This document shows, piece by piece, positions 21,863-33,151 of a stretch of 64,000 nt of DNA. The stretch lies in the NCBI GenBank assembly GCA_951799425.1, contig OX637404.1, positions 18,314,045-18,378,044 on the forward strand, written 5' to 3'. This DNA comes from Ilex aquifolium (lineage: Eukaryota > Streptophyta > Magnoliopsida > Aquifoliales > Aquifoliaceae). Under the pieces are notes generated by a model, which saw nothing but the letters and a program-made list of their open reading frames with translations, searched no databases and was not told the origin of the DNA. Position numbers and translations under genes: made by a program. Within the stretch, counting starts at the first letter, position 1. Each line of letters starts with the position of its first letter.

Positions 21863-22557
21863 TGTATACAACACTACATGAAAATAAAGAAACCACCCAG
21901 AAATTCTAAGATTATTTTAATCCCTTATCATTTTTTATAAATCCAAATAAAGAAAAAAAAAATAGTTAACATGGACATGGTCTGAAGAATACAAAAACAT
22001 ACGTTTTTAACAAAAATGAAAGATTGGAGAAATAAAATGACAAATTTTCTAAATTTGTGGGTACCGAAGGCTTAAAATTTCAGGAAGAATAAGTGGTCTG
22101 AAATTGTACTACCAATAGAGTTTAACTCGAAAAAATCAAAGAAAAATATGATGGGTAGGCTTAGGGTTTATATAGTATGAAAGATGGGTGAGATTAGAGT
22201 TTTGAAAAATACAAGAAATTAAGAAGATGGAAGATGAAAAGCAAAAAACTTACCTACAGGCCTTCAAATGATTTGTGAAAACTTCAGTGGTGGTCGGCGA
22301 TGGAAGCAGTGTAGTTAGAGAAAGGTAAGAAGAGGCAGAGAACAAGTAGTCAAATAAGTCTTTTAGTTTTGGATAGGTTAAAAAGTTACCGTTAGAAATT
22401 TGGTATAGAATTTGAGTCTGCCTCAATTTGGGTCTATAATAAGTTTTTGTCTTGATTTGGTATAGGTTTGAGTCCAAGATTGGAGAAGTTTTTTAGGTCA
22501 TTTTGACTTAAATTTAAATTTGAGTCTACATTTGAGTCAAGGTTGGAGATGCTCTTA

Positions 22558-23300
22558 CAACTCCCCATCCCAACCATCGACTGCCACTAAATCCATAACC
22601 CCCCACCACCCTTTCTCCTATTCTCCGTTAACTCAGCCACAAGCCGACCAAATCAGCTACCATTATTTGTTACCTAACCACTATCCCCTCCTTTTTCCAT
22701 TTTCGTCTACAAGTCACCACCATCTATACCACTACACGCCTGCAACACACCACTAGCACCTCCAAGAAGACACCATAAATACCGAACATCAAGTACCCAT
22801 GGGCGTTTCAGAGAGAAAAACATAGAATTTTAGAGAGAGCGAGAGAGAAACAGAGAGTTAGAGAGAAATTCACAATCAAAGTCAAAACATCCCACCCAAT
22901 CCAAACCTAATTATTCTTCAATTCAGCTTTGGGGATGTGATATTGAATCCAACTAGTGAGCAATTCTAGGGCAATTCGATGAATTGGAGCTTGATGGCAA
23001 TGGAAACCTAGAAAAATGAAGCAATGCATTTCAACTCAAACCCCACCATCAAGGCAAGCTCAAGACCTTTACTGCCATATGAGTGTTCTAAACGCAAAGA
23101 GAGAGAGAGAGAGGTGTGTTGTTTGTGTGATGTAGAGGTATAATTGAAGATTGGGAGGCGTAGAAATAGAGAGACGCAAAGAAGGGCACGTATTATTTTG
23201 TGTCAGACGTCTTTGTGTTATTTTGTGAGTTTGTGTTGTATGTGAGCATTGTGTGGGTGCGAAGGCTTGAGAGACAGAGAGAGGTTTAGAGGGAGAGAGG
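22558..23300. other. intergenic, nothing recognised
   Basis: C-rich then GAGA-rich sequence. Without the Harbinger-type insertion, 20600-20656 and 22558 onward join smoothly, so this was one continuous segment. Runs of GAGAGA around 22830 and 23100 look like 5' UTR composition, but I find no supported ORF. Confidence 0.4.
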
Positions 23301-23553
23301 CGCTGATAAAACCGGTGGTGAACAGAAGAAAAGTGAAAGAAAAGTGTAGAGGCTTGGGGAAGAAGATATGTCTTATTCCACTTACTGATCAGGAGAATAT
23401 TACAAGTAGTATTTATACACAAGCTCACCGACATTCAAGCATCACTAAATCTAACTAACTCTCACTAATTAAATACTTCCTAACTAATTTTGTAACAAAC
23501 CGTAACAAACTAACAACTGGCTCTATTTGCTGACATGTCTTGTTTCTTCAACA
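23301..23553 (-). repeat. 3' LTR of the minus-strand copia remnant
   Basis: On the minus strand CTTGAGGGGGCC (polypurine tract) is followed by TGTTGAAGAAACAAG, the LTR start (23553). A TATA box in GTATAAATACT is near 23410. The end at TTTTATCA (about 23301) is inferred only from the expected CA. Confidence 0.55.
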
Positions 23554-23574
23554 GGCCCCCTCAAGATGGAGAAT

Positions 23575-24742
23575 GGATGTTTAACACACCCATCTTGCTG
23601 AGGAGAAGATGAAATTGTTGTATACCAAGTGGCTTAGTGAATACATCACTGAGCTGATGAGCAGAGGAGACATGAAGAGTCTTGACCACTCCTCCTTGAA
23701 CCTTATCTCAGATGAAGTGGCAGTCAAGTTCAATGTGTTTGTTATACTCATGGAACACATGATTAGCTGCAATGTGGAGTGCAGCCTTGTTGTCACAGAA
23801 AATCAAAGCAGGTTGAGGATGAGAAATCTGGAAATCAGCTAGCAGAGCAAGTAACCAAGTTAATTCACAGCAAGTAGAGGCCATGGATCTGTACTATGCT
23901 TTAGCAGAAGAACGAGACACAGTTGTTTGTTTCTTGGATTTCCAAGAGATTAGAGAAGGACCAAAAAAAACAAAAAAGCCAGTGATGGATCTCCGGGTGT
24001 CTGAACAACCTGCCCAGTCTGCATCACAAAAACTTTTGAGATGCAGGTCTGAAATGTTGGGGAAGAAGAGTCCTTGTGCTGGTGTAGATTTGAGATAATG
24101 CAACACACGATGAGCAACATCTAAGTGTGATTGTCCAGGCTTATCCATGAATTGACTTAAGATCCGAACTGCATAGGACAATTCTGGTCTAGTGAAAGTT
24201 AAGTAGAGTAATCTGCCTACTAGTCTACGATAAGAAGAAGATTATGCCACCTCAGGGCCAGAATCTTTATTAAGTTTCAAATGTTGCTCCATGGGAGACT
24301 TTGGTGGACGAGCACCAAGAAAATTAGAATCTTGAAGAATTTCCAAGGCAAACTTTCTTTGACATATAGAAATCCCTTTTGAGGACCTTGCCACTTCAAG
24401 TCCTAAGAAGTATTTCAAAATGCCAAGATCCTTAATTTGAAATTGACTATGAAGAAAGGCTTTAAGATAATCAGCAGCTATAATATTATCTGTAGCTATG
24501 ATAATATCATCCACATAAATCAGCATAACTATGAAATAAGAATCAGTATTCTTAGTAAAAAGGGAATAGTCTAATTTAGACTGGGTAAATCCATGTCCAA
24601 GTATGGCTACTGAAAGTTTGGAGAACCATTGTCTTAAAGCTTGTTTGAGCCCATAAAGGGACTTATTCAAACGACATACTTGATTATCCTTTATTTTGGC
24701 ATAACCAGGAGGAAGACTCATGTAGACCTCCCCAGATATATC
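23575..24742 (-). pseudogene. C-terminal half of RT and RNase H of the minus-strand copia remnant
   Basis: RT part: VYMSLPPGYAKIKDNQ, CRLNKSLYGLKQALRQW, the active-site box MLIYVDDIIIAT (near 24510) and KDLGILKYFLGLEVA. RNase H part: [40 protein letters not shown], then [30 protein letters not shown] and FTKPLG-like text can be followed to about 23580 in shifted frames. The SSAEAE-type RNase H motif here reads SSAKAEY. A stop after GPEVA at 24242 and later shifts break it. RT catalytic Asp are present. Confidence 0.88.
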
Positions 24743-25669
24743 TGTAATGACAAATTTTGTGATTAAATTAACACAAAATAAGGTCAAGTTACAATAGTCA
24801 ATTTGATTGACTTTAAGTAACAGATGTAGTGTTGACTCTCTTCGGCGTGCTTCTCATGTGCACTGTCCTCTGATTCTCGGTAGATTTGGTGAAGATGATG
24901 AATTTAGTGAATTTGGCGAAGATGAGGGCCTGATTGGCGTATTTCTCACTCTTCAATTGTTGGTGGCTTTGGTGGATTTGATGAATACGAGAGCTGGATC
25001 AATGTATATCTCGTTCTTCAATTTGGTGATGCTTTTGATGAATCTCCTCACCGTTCTTCGTTTTGAATGGCTTGAAGATGACTTTGGTTTCTTGAAGAAG
25101 GACTTTGGCGGTGTATTCTTCTTCCCGGAGATGAACTTGCAAGGCTTTAAGGCTTTGGTGAACTTCGAGCAGAGCTTCGCCGATCTTCCTCCCTCCTTTG
25201 CTTCTTCTCCCTTTTCTCCTCTTCCCCTCTTGGCCTTCCCCTAGACCTCTATTTATAGTGCTAGGAGGAGTTATCCATATAAGAGTGAAAGTTATCCATA
25301 TAAGAGTACTTTTACCTAATTACCGTTATATGGGCTTTAGGTAATGGGCTACTCATAAATTTGTGGGCTTTAGTTTATGGAATTTAAGTCCAACCCACTT
25401 TACCTTTTAAAAGTTTATTTAATTTGGGCCTATAGAATTTTAGTCCATTTTAATTTAATCTAACAAGCCTGCTTAATTGCATTTGGGCTTGTATTATTTA
25501 GGCTATGAAATTTAGGTCCAGTTTAATTTAATTTGACAAGCCTTGTTAATTAAATTTGGGCTTGTATTATTTAGGTTACGGAATTTAGGTTCAACCAAAT
25601 TTTATTTGTCTAATTGATTTGAGCTCAATTATAAACATTAATTTGTTAATTAAATTTTTAATGTCTACA
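24743..25669 (-). repeat. 3' LTR of the Tat element
   Basis: In plus orientation begins TGTAATGACAAA and ends ATGTCTACA. On the element's own strand a TATA box, CACTATAAATAGAG, lies at about 25246-25259. An antisense 145-codon frame (24807-25244) is open, but I do not treat it as a gene. Confidence 0.95.
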
Positions 25670-25684
25670 AATGCTCCCTCGAGA
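25670..25684 (-). other. polypurine tract of the Tat element
   Basis: On the minus strand TCTCGAGGGAGCATT precedes the LTR start TGTAGACATT. The GGGAGCATT form resembles the tract of the first gypsy element (GAGGAGGCAT). Confidence 0.75.
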
Positions 25685-26153
25685 CTTATTTACATATTTA
25701 ATATTTTATAAATATATAAATGAGACTCGATTTGTATTTTAATTTTAAAAGGAATTTGATTTAATTTAATTTATACATATATTATAGTCCATGTTGAACT
25801 CTAAGCAAGATATAGAATTCAACTTAGTTATTGTTTTCTAGTCTTCTATTGATATAGTGTCCAAAACCATACAGGTTTCATAATTCCATTTTTACATATG
25901 AGTCCTAAAATATAGACGTCCAACTTATAAGTCAGAAATCTCTTTTTTACTAAAACACATGGACCTAAAATATAGAATTTTAATCCATCTATGATTAGGA
26001 TAACAAATTCTTATTTTAACTTGAATACATAGAACTTAGAATGTCTATATATATGAAGCTATGTGTACTCAAAATTTTATGATCTATGGGCTAGTCAACA
26101 AATTTAGACCTTGAATCAAGTTTATAAGGTATGACTCTTTCTTTCTTTATTTA

Positions 26154-26209
<56 letters not shown>

Positions 26210-27254
26210 TGCGTTATTTAATTTTATATATATAGCTTTTGATTGTTATGGTGTTTAGCTTTGTCGGCATAATGATTTCTTAGAAAGCATGTAACTTTGT
26301 TGATTTCAAGCTTACTAATATTTTAGTAGTATTATTATTATTAGTTTAAATGTTCTTCTTGATTTAAAAAAAACATGTTAATCGATTTTTCCATTACCTT
26401 CATGGTTAGTATCGATCATCACAGTTTTTATTCTTTCTTTTAATTTCTTTTGTCTTATTCTAAACAATAAGTTTAGATGTATGTAATTTGCATGAAGTAT
26501 ACACGATATTTTTTTTATGTTATAATGATCATATTATTTTAGGTTTAATGCCAATTATCTTAGTCATACATACCATTGTATATTATTTGGATTTAATGAT
26601 TCTTAAGTTTTACTAATATAGAGCTTTAATCCATATAAGAATCAAAGTGCTAGTCTTTGTCAATTTAATTCCGCTAGAATCAAAACAACAATTTTTTTTT
26701 TTTTTTTATATCTTGGCAGTTTTTTACATAGGTCAACTCAATTCAATCTAACAAAAGGTTTGATTTGTGTATGTGCGTTTATATGTGTGTGTATATATAT
26801 TATTCTTGATCATAACTTGTTTCGTAATTTTTCTCGACTAAAACATGATTTTTGTGTGTGTTTATGATTTCTTGATAACTTCCTTTTTTTTTTTTCTTCA
26901 CAAATGTTAGTCTTGAATATCTTTATCCCAAAAATTTATGCTAGGTAACCTTTTGACCTTAGAATTTTATCTTACTGACTTGATTTTAGATGATTTTTTT
27001 TTTAACAAACTCGACCTTGATTTTTTTTCTTTCAAGAAATAAATAAATCTTGTTCCGCTGGATTTTTGTTTTGGGTTAACTTTATTTCCAAGAGTGTTAA
27101 TTTTAATTTTAATTGACTTTTCTCAAGAATTTTATTTTAGATGACGCTCTGACAGTTTATAATTTTTGTGTTAATTATAGGTGGCTTTTATTACAAGAGT
27201 TTTATTTTATTTATTTATTTATTTATTATTATTATTATTATTTGACCACCTTAA
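25685..27254. other. non-coding 3' region of the Tat element, AT-rich
   Basis: No supported ORF. Contains an (ATT)n microsatellite at about 26157-26209, poly-T runs near 26692, 26884 and 26994, and TTTA/TTA repeats at 27208-27241. From about 26900 faint GACTT-spaced motifs appear, as if the tandem array beginning at 27255 once reached further left. Confidence 0.6.
26157..26209. repeat. (ATT)n microsatellite
   Basis: About 17 uninterrupted TTA trinucleotides in the 3' region of the Tat element. Confidence 0.95.
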
Positions 27255-28647
27255 GTGATTTTTATGTCAACTTAGATGACTCTTCTAACAGTTTTATGTG
27301 ACTTCCGTGACAGCCTTAGGTGACTTTTGTGACAGTCCAATGTGACTTTTGTGACAGCCCTAGGTGACTTCTGTAACAGCCCAATGTGACTTCTGTAACA
27401 GCCCAATGTGACTTCTGTAACAACCCAAGGTGACTTATGTAACAGCTCTACGTGACTTCTGTAACAGCCCTAGGTGACTTCTGTAACAACCCAAGTTGAC
27501 TTCTATAACAACCCAAGGTGACTTCTGTAACAGCCCTAGGTGACTTCTGTAACAACCCAAGTTGACTTCTATAACAGCCCAAGGTGACTTCTGTAACAGC
27601 TCTAAGTGACTTTTGTAACAGCCATAAGTGATTTCTGTAACAGCCCTAAGTGACTTTTATAACAGCTCAAGATGACTTATGCGGCAGCCTCAAGTGACTT
27701 CTGCGGCAGCCTCAAATGACTTTTGTGCGAGCCTCAAGTGACTTATGTGCCAGCCTCAAGTGACTTCTGTGACAGCCTGAAATGACTTCTGCATCAGCCT
27801 TAAAGTGACTTCTGCGTCAGCCTCAAAGTGACTTCTGCGGCAGCCTCAACTGACTTCTGCGGCAACCTCAACTGACTTCTGCGGCAGCCTCAAATGACTT
27901 ATGCGACATCCTCAAGTGACTTTTGCGACAACCTCAAGTGACTTCTGCAGCAATCTCAAGTGACTTCTGGGTCAGCCTTAAAGTGACTTCTGCGACAGCC
28001 TAAAATGACTTCTACAGCAAATTCAAGTGACTTCTGCGGAAAACTCAAGTGACTTCTACGGCAAACTCAAGTGACTTCTGCGGCAGCCTCAAGTGACTTA
28101 TGCGGCAACCTCAAGTGACTTTTGCGGCAGTCTCAAATGACTTTTGTGCTAGCCTCAAGTGACTTATGTGCCAGCCTGAAATGACTTCTGCGTCAGCCTT
28201 AAAGTGACTTCTGTGGCAGCCTCAAATGACTTCTACGGCAGCCTTAAATGACTTCTGTGTTAGCCTCAAGTGACTTCTGCGACATCCTCAAGTGACTTCT
28301 ACGACAACCTCAAGTGACTTCTGCGGCAACCTCAAGTGACTTCTGGGTCAGCCTTAAAGTGACTTCTGCGACAGCCTGAAGTGACTTCTGCGACAGCCTG
28401 AAGTGACTTCTGCGACAGCCTCAAGTGACTTCTGCAGCAAACTCAAGTGACTTCTGCGGCAGCCTCAAGTGACTTCTGCGGCAGCCTCAAGTGACTTCTG
28501 CGGCAGACTCAAGTGACTTCTGCGGCAGCCTCAAGTGACTTCTGCGGCAGCCTCAAGTGACTTCTGCAGCAGACTCAAGTGATTTCTGCCACAACCTCAA
28601 GTGACTTATGTGTCAGCCTCAGGTGACTTCTGCGTCAGCCTTAGGTG
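27255..28647. repeat. satellite-like tandem array, unit about 22 bp, roughly 60 copies
   Basis: Each unit reads close to AAGTGACTTCTGCGGCAGCCTC on the plus strand with small indels, shown here in two parts: GTGACTTCTG, then CGGCAGCCTCAA. Units up to about 27665 carry TGTAACAGCCCTAGG or TGTAACAACCCAAGG. After that they carry GCGGCAGCCTCAAG, so two variant groups are ordered in space. The array lies between integrase and the 3' LTR of the Tat element. 22 is not a multiple of three, so it is not a coding repeat. Confidence 0.95.
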
Positions 28648-28992
28648 AGTGTCAACCAATAGGTGGATTGTAAAATCGGATAAACAGAAGTTTTGAGCCC
28701 TTAACCAGTCTCTCGTGATCAATCCTTACAGCAATTTGAGAGCATTTTACAATCCGAAGACGCTAAAAATGAAAGGATCAATATGGTAGTCTGTTGTTGC
28801 TCCGTTGACAGAGTGATGTACTCCTTCACCTAACTGTCATCAAATGCAAGACTTTTGTCAACTAGCAAGTCAGAGAATTTGATGTTTTATAAAGCTTCAC
28901 CGATAATTCAAAGTTCTTTTCCTTTTTTCTTTTGGTTGAACTCGTCATAGTTTTGATTTATGAGACCAAAGAGGAAAAATAGATTTTGATTC

Positions 28993-29178
28993 AGGAGCAA
29001 AAAGTTTTTGTTTTTTGGTTGAGTCGTACACAGTTTTAACTCATGCGGGCGAGGAGCAAAAAGTTTTTTTTTTTGGTCGAGCCATACACAGTTTTAACTC
29101 ATGCGGGCCACGAGCAAAAAGTTTTTTTTTTTTTTTTTAGTCGAGCTATACACAGTTTTAACTCTTGCGGGCCAGGAG
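28993..29178. repeat. three tandem copies of a 59-67-bp unit
   Basis: Each unit has AGGAGCAAAAAGTTTTT, a variable poly-T, GGT(T/C)GAG, then TACACAGTTTTAACTC and TGCGGGC. Length differences come from the poly-T run. It lies just downstream of the integrase stop of the Tat element. Confidence 0.9.
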
Positions 29179-29222
29179 TAACATGCAGTTTAGGCTCGTG
29201 CGTAAAGGGCTCTTGCTTGCTT

Positions 29223-30320
29223 TCAGGCGTAGAAGCGCTTTAGAAATTTCCCATTGATTGGGCCAACCCTCAAGCCATCTTTGTCAACAATCTTGTACGC
29301 GCCATTGGTGTAGACTTCTTTCACCACATATGGACCATCCCATTTTGACATGAATTTCCCACCAGTGCGATGCGGAATGACAATGGGTCTTCGTATTGCA
29401 AGGACCAAATCTCCTATTTTGAATGATCGGACACGAATCTTCTTATTGAAGGATTTGGAAAGTCTGGCTTGATAACATTCCAGGTTTTGTTGCGCATCTA
29501 GTCTTTTCTCGTCAAGTGCTTCAAGCTCATCTAAACGTAAATGAATATTTTCTTCGTTTGTGAGTTCTTCTTGTAAGGCGATCCGCAGGGAGGGAATTTG
29601 ACGCTCCAAAGGAAGAGCAGCTTCAACGCCATACACAAGGGAATACGGAGTAGCTTGTGTTGGAGTTCGATATGTTGTTCGATATGCCCAGAGAGCTTCA
29701 CCAACCCTTTCACGCCAATCCTTCTTTGATTTGGAGACAACTTTCTTCAACAAATTGCACAAGGTCTTATTGAATGCTTTTGCAAGTCCATTGGCTGGTG
29801 CGTTGTACATGGATGAATTATGTTGTACAAACCCAAATTTGATGCAGAGCTTGGCCATGAGGCTATTGACAAATGGTTTTCCATTATCAGTAATAATGTA
29901 ACAAGGTACATCATACTGATATATAATATTTATCCGAATGAAGTCGACAACATTATCTTTTTTCACTTCTTTAAGAGGAACGACTTCCGCCCACTTGGAG
30001 AAATAATCGGTTGCTGCTAAGATGTAAAGATGTCCTGCTGACGATTTTGGAGTCAAATGTCCTACGACATCAAGTCCTCATGCATCAAAAGGCCATGATG
30101 CGACTGTAGGATGCAACGGTTCAAGTGGCTGGTGAATGAAGTTGGCATGGAACTGACAAGCTTGACATTTCTTAGCATAATCCATTGAGTCTTGTACCAT
30201 AGTGGGCCAGTAATACCCCATTCTCTTTATACGAAAATGTAATTTAGGCCCTGATTGATGAGCACCACAGATTCCAAAATGAGCTTCCTCGAGTGCTTGA
30301 GTAGCTTCATCTTCGTCCAA
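29223..30320 (-). pseudogene. integrase of the Tat element, catalytic Glu lost
   Basis: Zinc-binding part at 30078-30320: EEAHFGICGAHQSGPKLHFR and DYAKKCQACQFHAN (HHCC). A TGA at 30078-30080 replaces a Trp codon before the core. Core at 29223-30056: LAATDYFSKWAEVVPLKEV (first Asp), IITDNGKPFVNS (second Asp) and YNAPANGLAKAFNKTLCNLL. In that last motif Lys (codon at 29777-29779) stands where the catalytic Glu belongs. The C-terminal part runs through KIGDLVLAIRRPIV and SKWDGPYVVKEVYTNGAYKI to NGKFLKRFY and a natural stop. The change GAA to AAA alone would abolish strand transfer. Confidence 0.93.
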
Positions 30321-30323
30321 ACA

Positions 30324-31382
30324 TCACAGGAAAATACCATCAAATGAACGATGATAGAGGATGCCTTTATAATAAATAAATCGAGGAGCCCTCCGTCGAA
30401 TCTCGGTTCTATGACGTGGGTCATTTGGTAATTTTTCACACTGCAAATATTCAATCAAAGGTTGCCTCCAATCTTCATTTTCAACTTGCACTACTGAAAT
30501 GGTAGTAACTTCTTCCATTTCAGGGAGTAACGGAGGTATTACCCATCTTTGACAAACTGGAACTGAAATTATTTGGTAATAGGATTTTGTAAGCACGACG
30601 GCAAGATTGGCAAGAGCATCAGCATATTTGTTTTCACCGCGTGGTACGTTTTTAATGGTGACTCGATCAAACTGCCTCATAAGTTGAGTTGCATAGCGAC
30701 AGTATGGCATCAAATCTGATTTACGAACATCGTACAATTTCAAAACCTGATGAACCACTAGCTGCGAGTCTCCATAGATTTCCAACTGAGAGAGCTGCAT
30801 ATCAAGTGCCATTTCTAAGCAAATGATCAAAGCTTGGTACTCCGCCACGTTATTGGAGCAAGACTCTGTCAAGGTAATTGCGTACGACAATACTTCGTCT
30901 TCAGGGGTAATGGAAACCACGCCTGTACCAGCTCCATATCTTCGAGTAGCACCATCAAAGTATAACTTTTAAGACGGTATGAAGTCAGTGAATAAAACTT
31001 CTTCATCTGGCAATTCTTCTGGTAGCTCCCAATCTGTAGGGATCGGGTGATTTGCAAGGAAATCAGCCAATGCTTGTCCTTTGACTGCCTTTTATGGAAC
31101 ATAAACTATGTCATATTTAGACAATAGAAGTGCCTATTTTGCCAACCTTTCCGAGAGAACTGGTCTTGACATAATGTACTTGACATGATCAGATTTTGAA
31201 ATGAGATGAATAACATGAGCCAGCATATAATGCCTCAACTTCTTTGTAGCGAAGACTAATGCAAGACATATCTTTTCAATTGGTGAGTAGTTTAGTTCTA
31301 CACCTACTAATGTCCGACTCAGATAGTATAACGCGTGTTCCTTTCCCTCGTCATTAACTTGAGCTAAGAGTGCTCCTAATGA
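30324..31382 (-). pseudogene. gypsy RNase H end, connection and second (archaeal-type) RNase H of the Tat element
   Basis: From 31382 down: gypsy RNase H text HALYYLSRTLVGVELNYSP, IEKICLALVFATKKLRHYML and GQALADFLANHP with two nonsense changes (near 31094 and 31130). A further stop lies near 30968. The second RNase H follows in one 198-codon frame (30324-30920): YAITLTESCSNNVAEYQALI, CLEMALDMQLSQLEIYGDSQ, LVVHQVLKLYD and VPRGENKYADALANLA. Catalytic Asp/Glu positions (E in NNVAEY, D in GDSQ, D in YADALA) are present. The first domain would digest RNA in hybrids. The second is the extra domain of Tat elements. Confidence 0.88.
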
Positions 31383-32355
31383 CTATTCTTGGGCGGCAAT
31401 ATAAAGGATCAATGGTTCTCCTTGAATTGGTGCTGCGAGGACCGGGGGATGAATGAGATATTGTTTGATATTGTCAAAAGCATTCTGACAGGCACCGTCC
31501 CATTCAAAAGGAACACCTTTCTTCATTAGTTTATTGAACGGATGACAACGTCCGATGAGGTTCGAGATAAATCTTCGTATATAGGCAAGTCTTCCTTGAA
31601 GACTTTTCAGGTCATGCAGATTGCGAGGCTCTGGCATCTTTAGGATAACCTCTATTTTTGATTGATCAATCTCGATGCCTGACAATAAATTCGAGGAACT
31701 GTCAGAGGTAACCCCAAAGGCACACTTTAAGGGGTTCATCTTTAGTTGATATCTCTGAAGCCGTTCAAAAATGTTGCGCAAATCATCAAGATGATCTTCT
31801 CGCCTTTTTTGTCTTTACGACCAGGTCATCAACATAACATTCAACCTTTTTGTGTAGTACATCATCAAAAATCTTTTGCATTGCACGTTGATATGTGGCA
31901 CCAGCATTCTTGAGTCCGAAGGGCATCACCTTGTAGTAGTAAACTCCCTTGGGAGTTCGAAATGCAGTGAGTTCTTCGTCCTTCGGGTCCATTCGAATTT
32001 AGTTGTAACCAGAGGAACCATCCATGAAAGATAAGACCTCATGTCCCGTGGTCGCATCAACCATGAGTTCTGTAATCGGCAATGGAAAGTCATCTTTCGG
32101 ACATGCTTGATTTAAATCTCTAAAATCAACACAAACTCGAATTTGTCCGTTTTTCTTTCTGACAGGTACAATATTAGCAATCCATGTTGGATATTTTACT
32201 TCTCGAATGAATCCAGCATCTAACAATTTGTTGACTTCAGCTTCGATCTGCAGGACTAGTTCTGGACGGAATCTTCGCTGTGGCTGCTTGATAGGGCGAG
32301 CACCGTGTTTAACAGCAAGATGATCAACCGCAACTTTGGGGTCAAGCCCTGACAT
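31383..32355 (-). pseudogene. reverse transcriptase of the Tat element
   Basis: N-terminal part 31999-32355: AEVNKLLDAGFIREVKYPTW, IANIVPVRKKNGQIRVCVDF, RDLNQACPKDDFPLP and EVLSFMDGSSGYN. A TAA at 31999-32001 replaces a Gln codon. The text resumes with MDPKDEELTAFRTPKGVYYY, KVMPFGLKNAGATYQRAM and the active-site box ECYVDDLVVKT (near 31830). One extra G near 31795 shifts the frame. The thumb follows at 31383-31781 with YQLKMNPLKCAFGV and LQGRLAYIRRFISNLIGRCH. All three catalytic Asp are intact, so one stop and one frameshift are the only visible lesions here. Confidence 0.93.
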
Positions 32356-32472
32356 TTCTTTGTATGACCATGCAAAAACATCTTTATACTCTTGTAATAG
32401 TTTAAAGTATTCACCTTCTTCTTGAGGTTTCAGAAGAGCACTGATGAAAATTGGTCTTGGATCATCTTTCGT

Positions 32473-33070
32473 TCATAGATTCAATTGCTTTAGATCATCA
32501 ATAGTGGCTTGCCCCCTTTCTTCAAATGTCGACGGTGCTGGTTCGGTCTCATCATCAGAAGTTGAATCTTCTAGTTCTGACGTTTCATCAATAGTCACAT
32601 GGTTCACAGAAACGACTTCTTCCTCAATCTTGAATTTATTGATTGACAATGAATAAACATCCCTTGAACATACCTGATCCAAGTTTTGAAAAACAATGCA
32701 AATTCTCATATTTCCATCCCTCTTTCTCAGTGATGCAATGTTTCCAATCCACGCAGGATTTTTTGATTCTTCAATGAAACCAGACTTGACCAACGTATTA
32801 ACTTTGGCTGAAAATTGTAAAACTTCATGGCCATCCTCAATATTCTCAACCATATCTTGCCTCCATCCTTCACAGGTGGTTGTGGGATTCATTTGTTGAG
32901 GATAATTCTTCAACATCAAATTCTTCCATTATTGTTTGCTCAATGGTGACATAATTCACTGAGACGGCTTCTTCTTTTATGCCAATGGTGACATAATTCA
33001 CTGAGACGGCTTCTTCTTCGACACTTTTGGTATGCACCATTTTTTGCCTTTTCTTATTTCTTGCAAGCAA
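32473..33070 (-). pseudogene. extra partial RT segment upstream of RT, between short amino-acid repeats
   Basis: On the minus strand KVNTLVKSGFIEESKNPAWI, GNIASLRKRDGNMRICIVFQ and NLDQVCSRDVYSL repeat the first part of the true RT, which lies about 450 bp further on. It is flanked by copies of a short motif: VSVNYVTIGIKEEAVSVNYV before it and VVSVNHVTIDE after it. The VSVNYVTI copies at 32940-33020 are also duplicated at DNA level (CACTGAGACGGCTTCTTCTT twice). The extra RT segment ends before any catalytic Asp. It may be a spacer or relic rather than an enzyme. Confidence 0.75.
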
Positions 33071-33151
33071 GTCTTGGATGGCTATAGGATCATTGAGATT
33101 AGCAGTGCCTTCCTCAGCTACAATTGCAAGCTTTGGTATATGATGTCTGCG

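Larger units (their letters stand above)
20660..22554. mobile_element. PIF/Harbinger-type non-autonomous element, TSD TTA
   Basis: Left terminus GAGCATCTCCAACTATGACT and right terminus read on the other strand GAGCATCTCCAACCTTGACT; similarity continues through GACTCAAATTT for about 40 bp. TTA flanks both sides (20657-20659 and 22555-22557). TSD TTA and a GAGCATCTCC terminus fit PIF/Harbinger. No transposase is visible. About half of it is the nested 952-bp element at 20911-21862. Confidence 0.85.

Noticed and set aside
24807-25244. 145-codon antisense frame open in both Tat LTRs (also 37218-37655)
   Set aside because: It is open in both copies, but by eye most nucleotide differences between the two LTRs inside it change an amino acid (about nine changes), so no selection on the protein is visible. 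It shows no domain.
27255-28647. Coding repeat protein in the 22-bp array
   Set aside because: The unit is not a multiple of three and varies by single-base indels; no frame runs through it.
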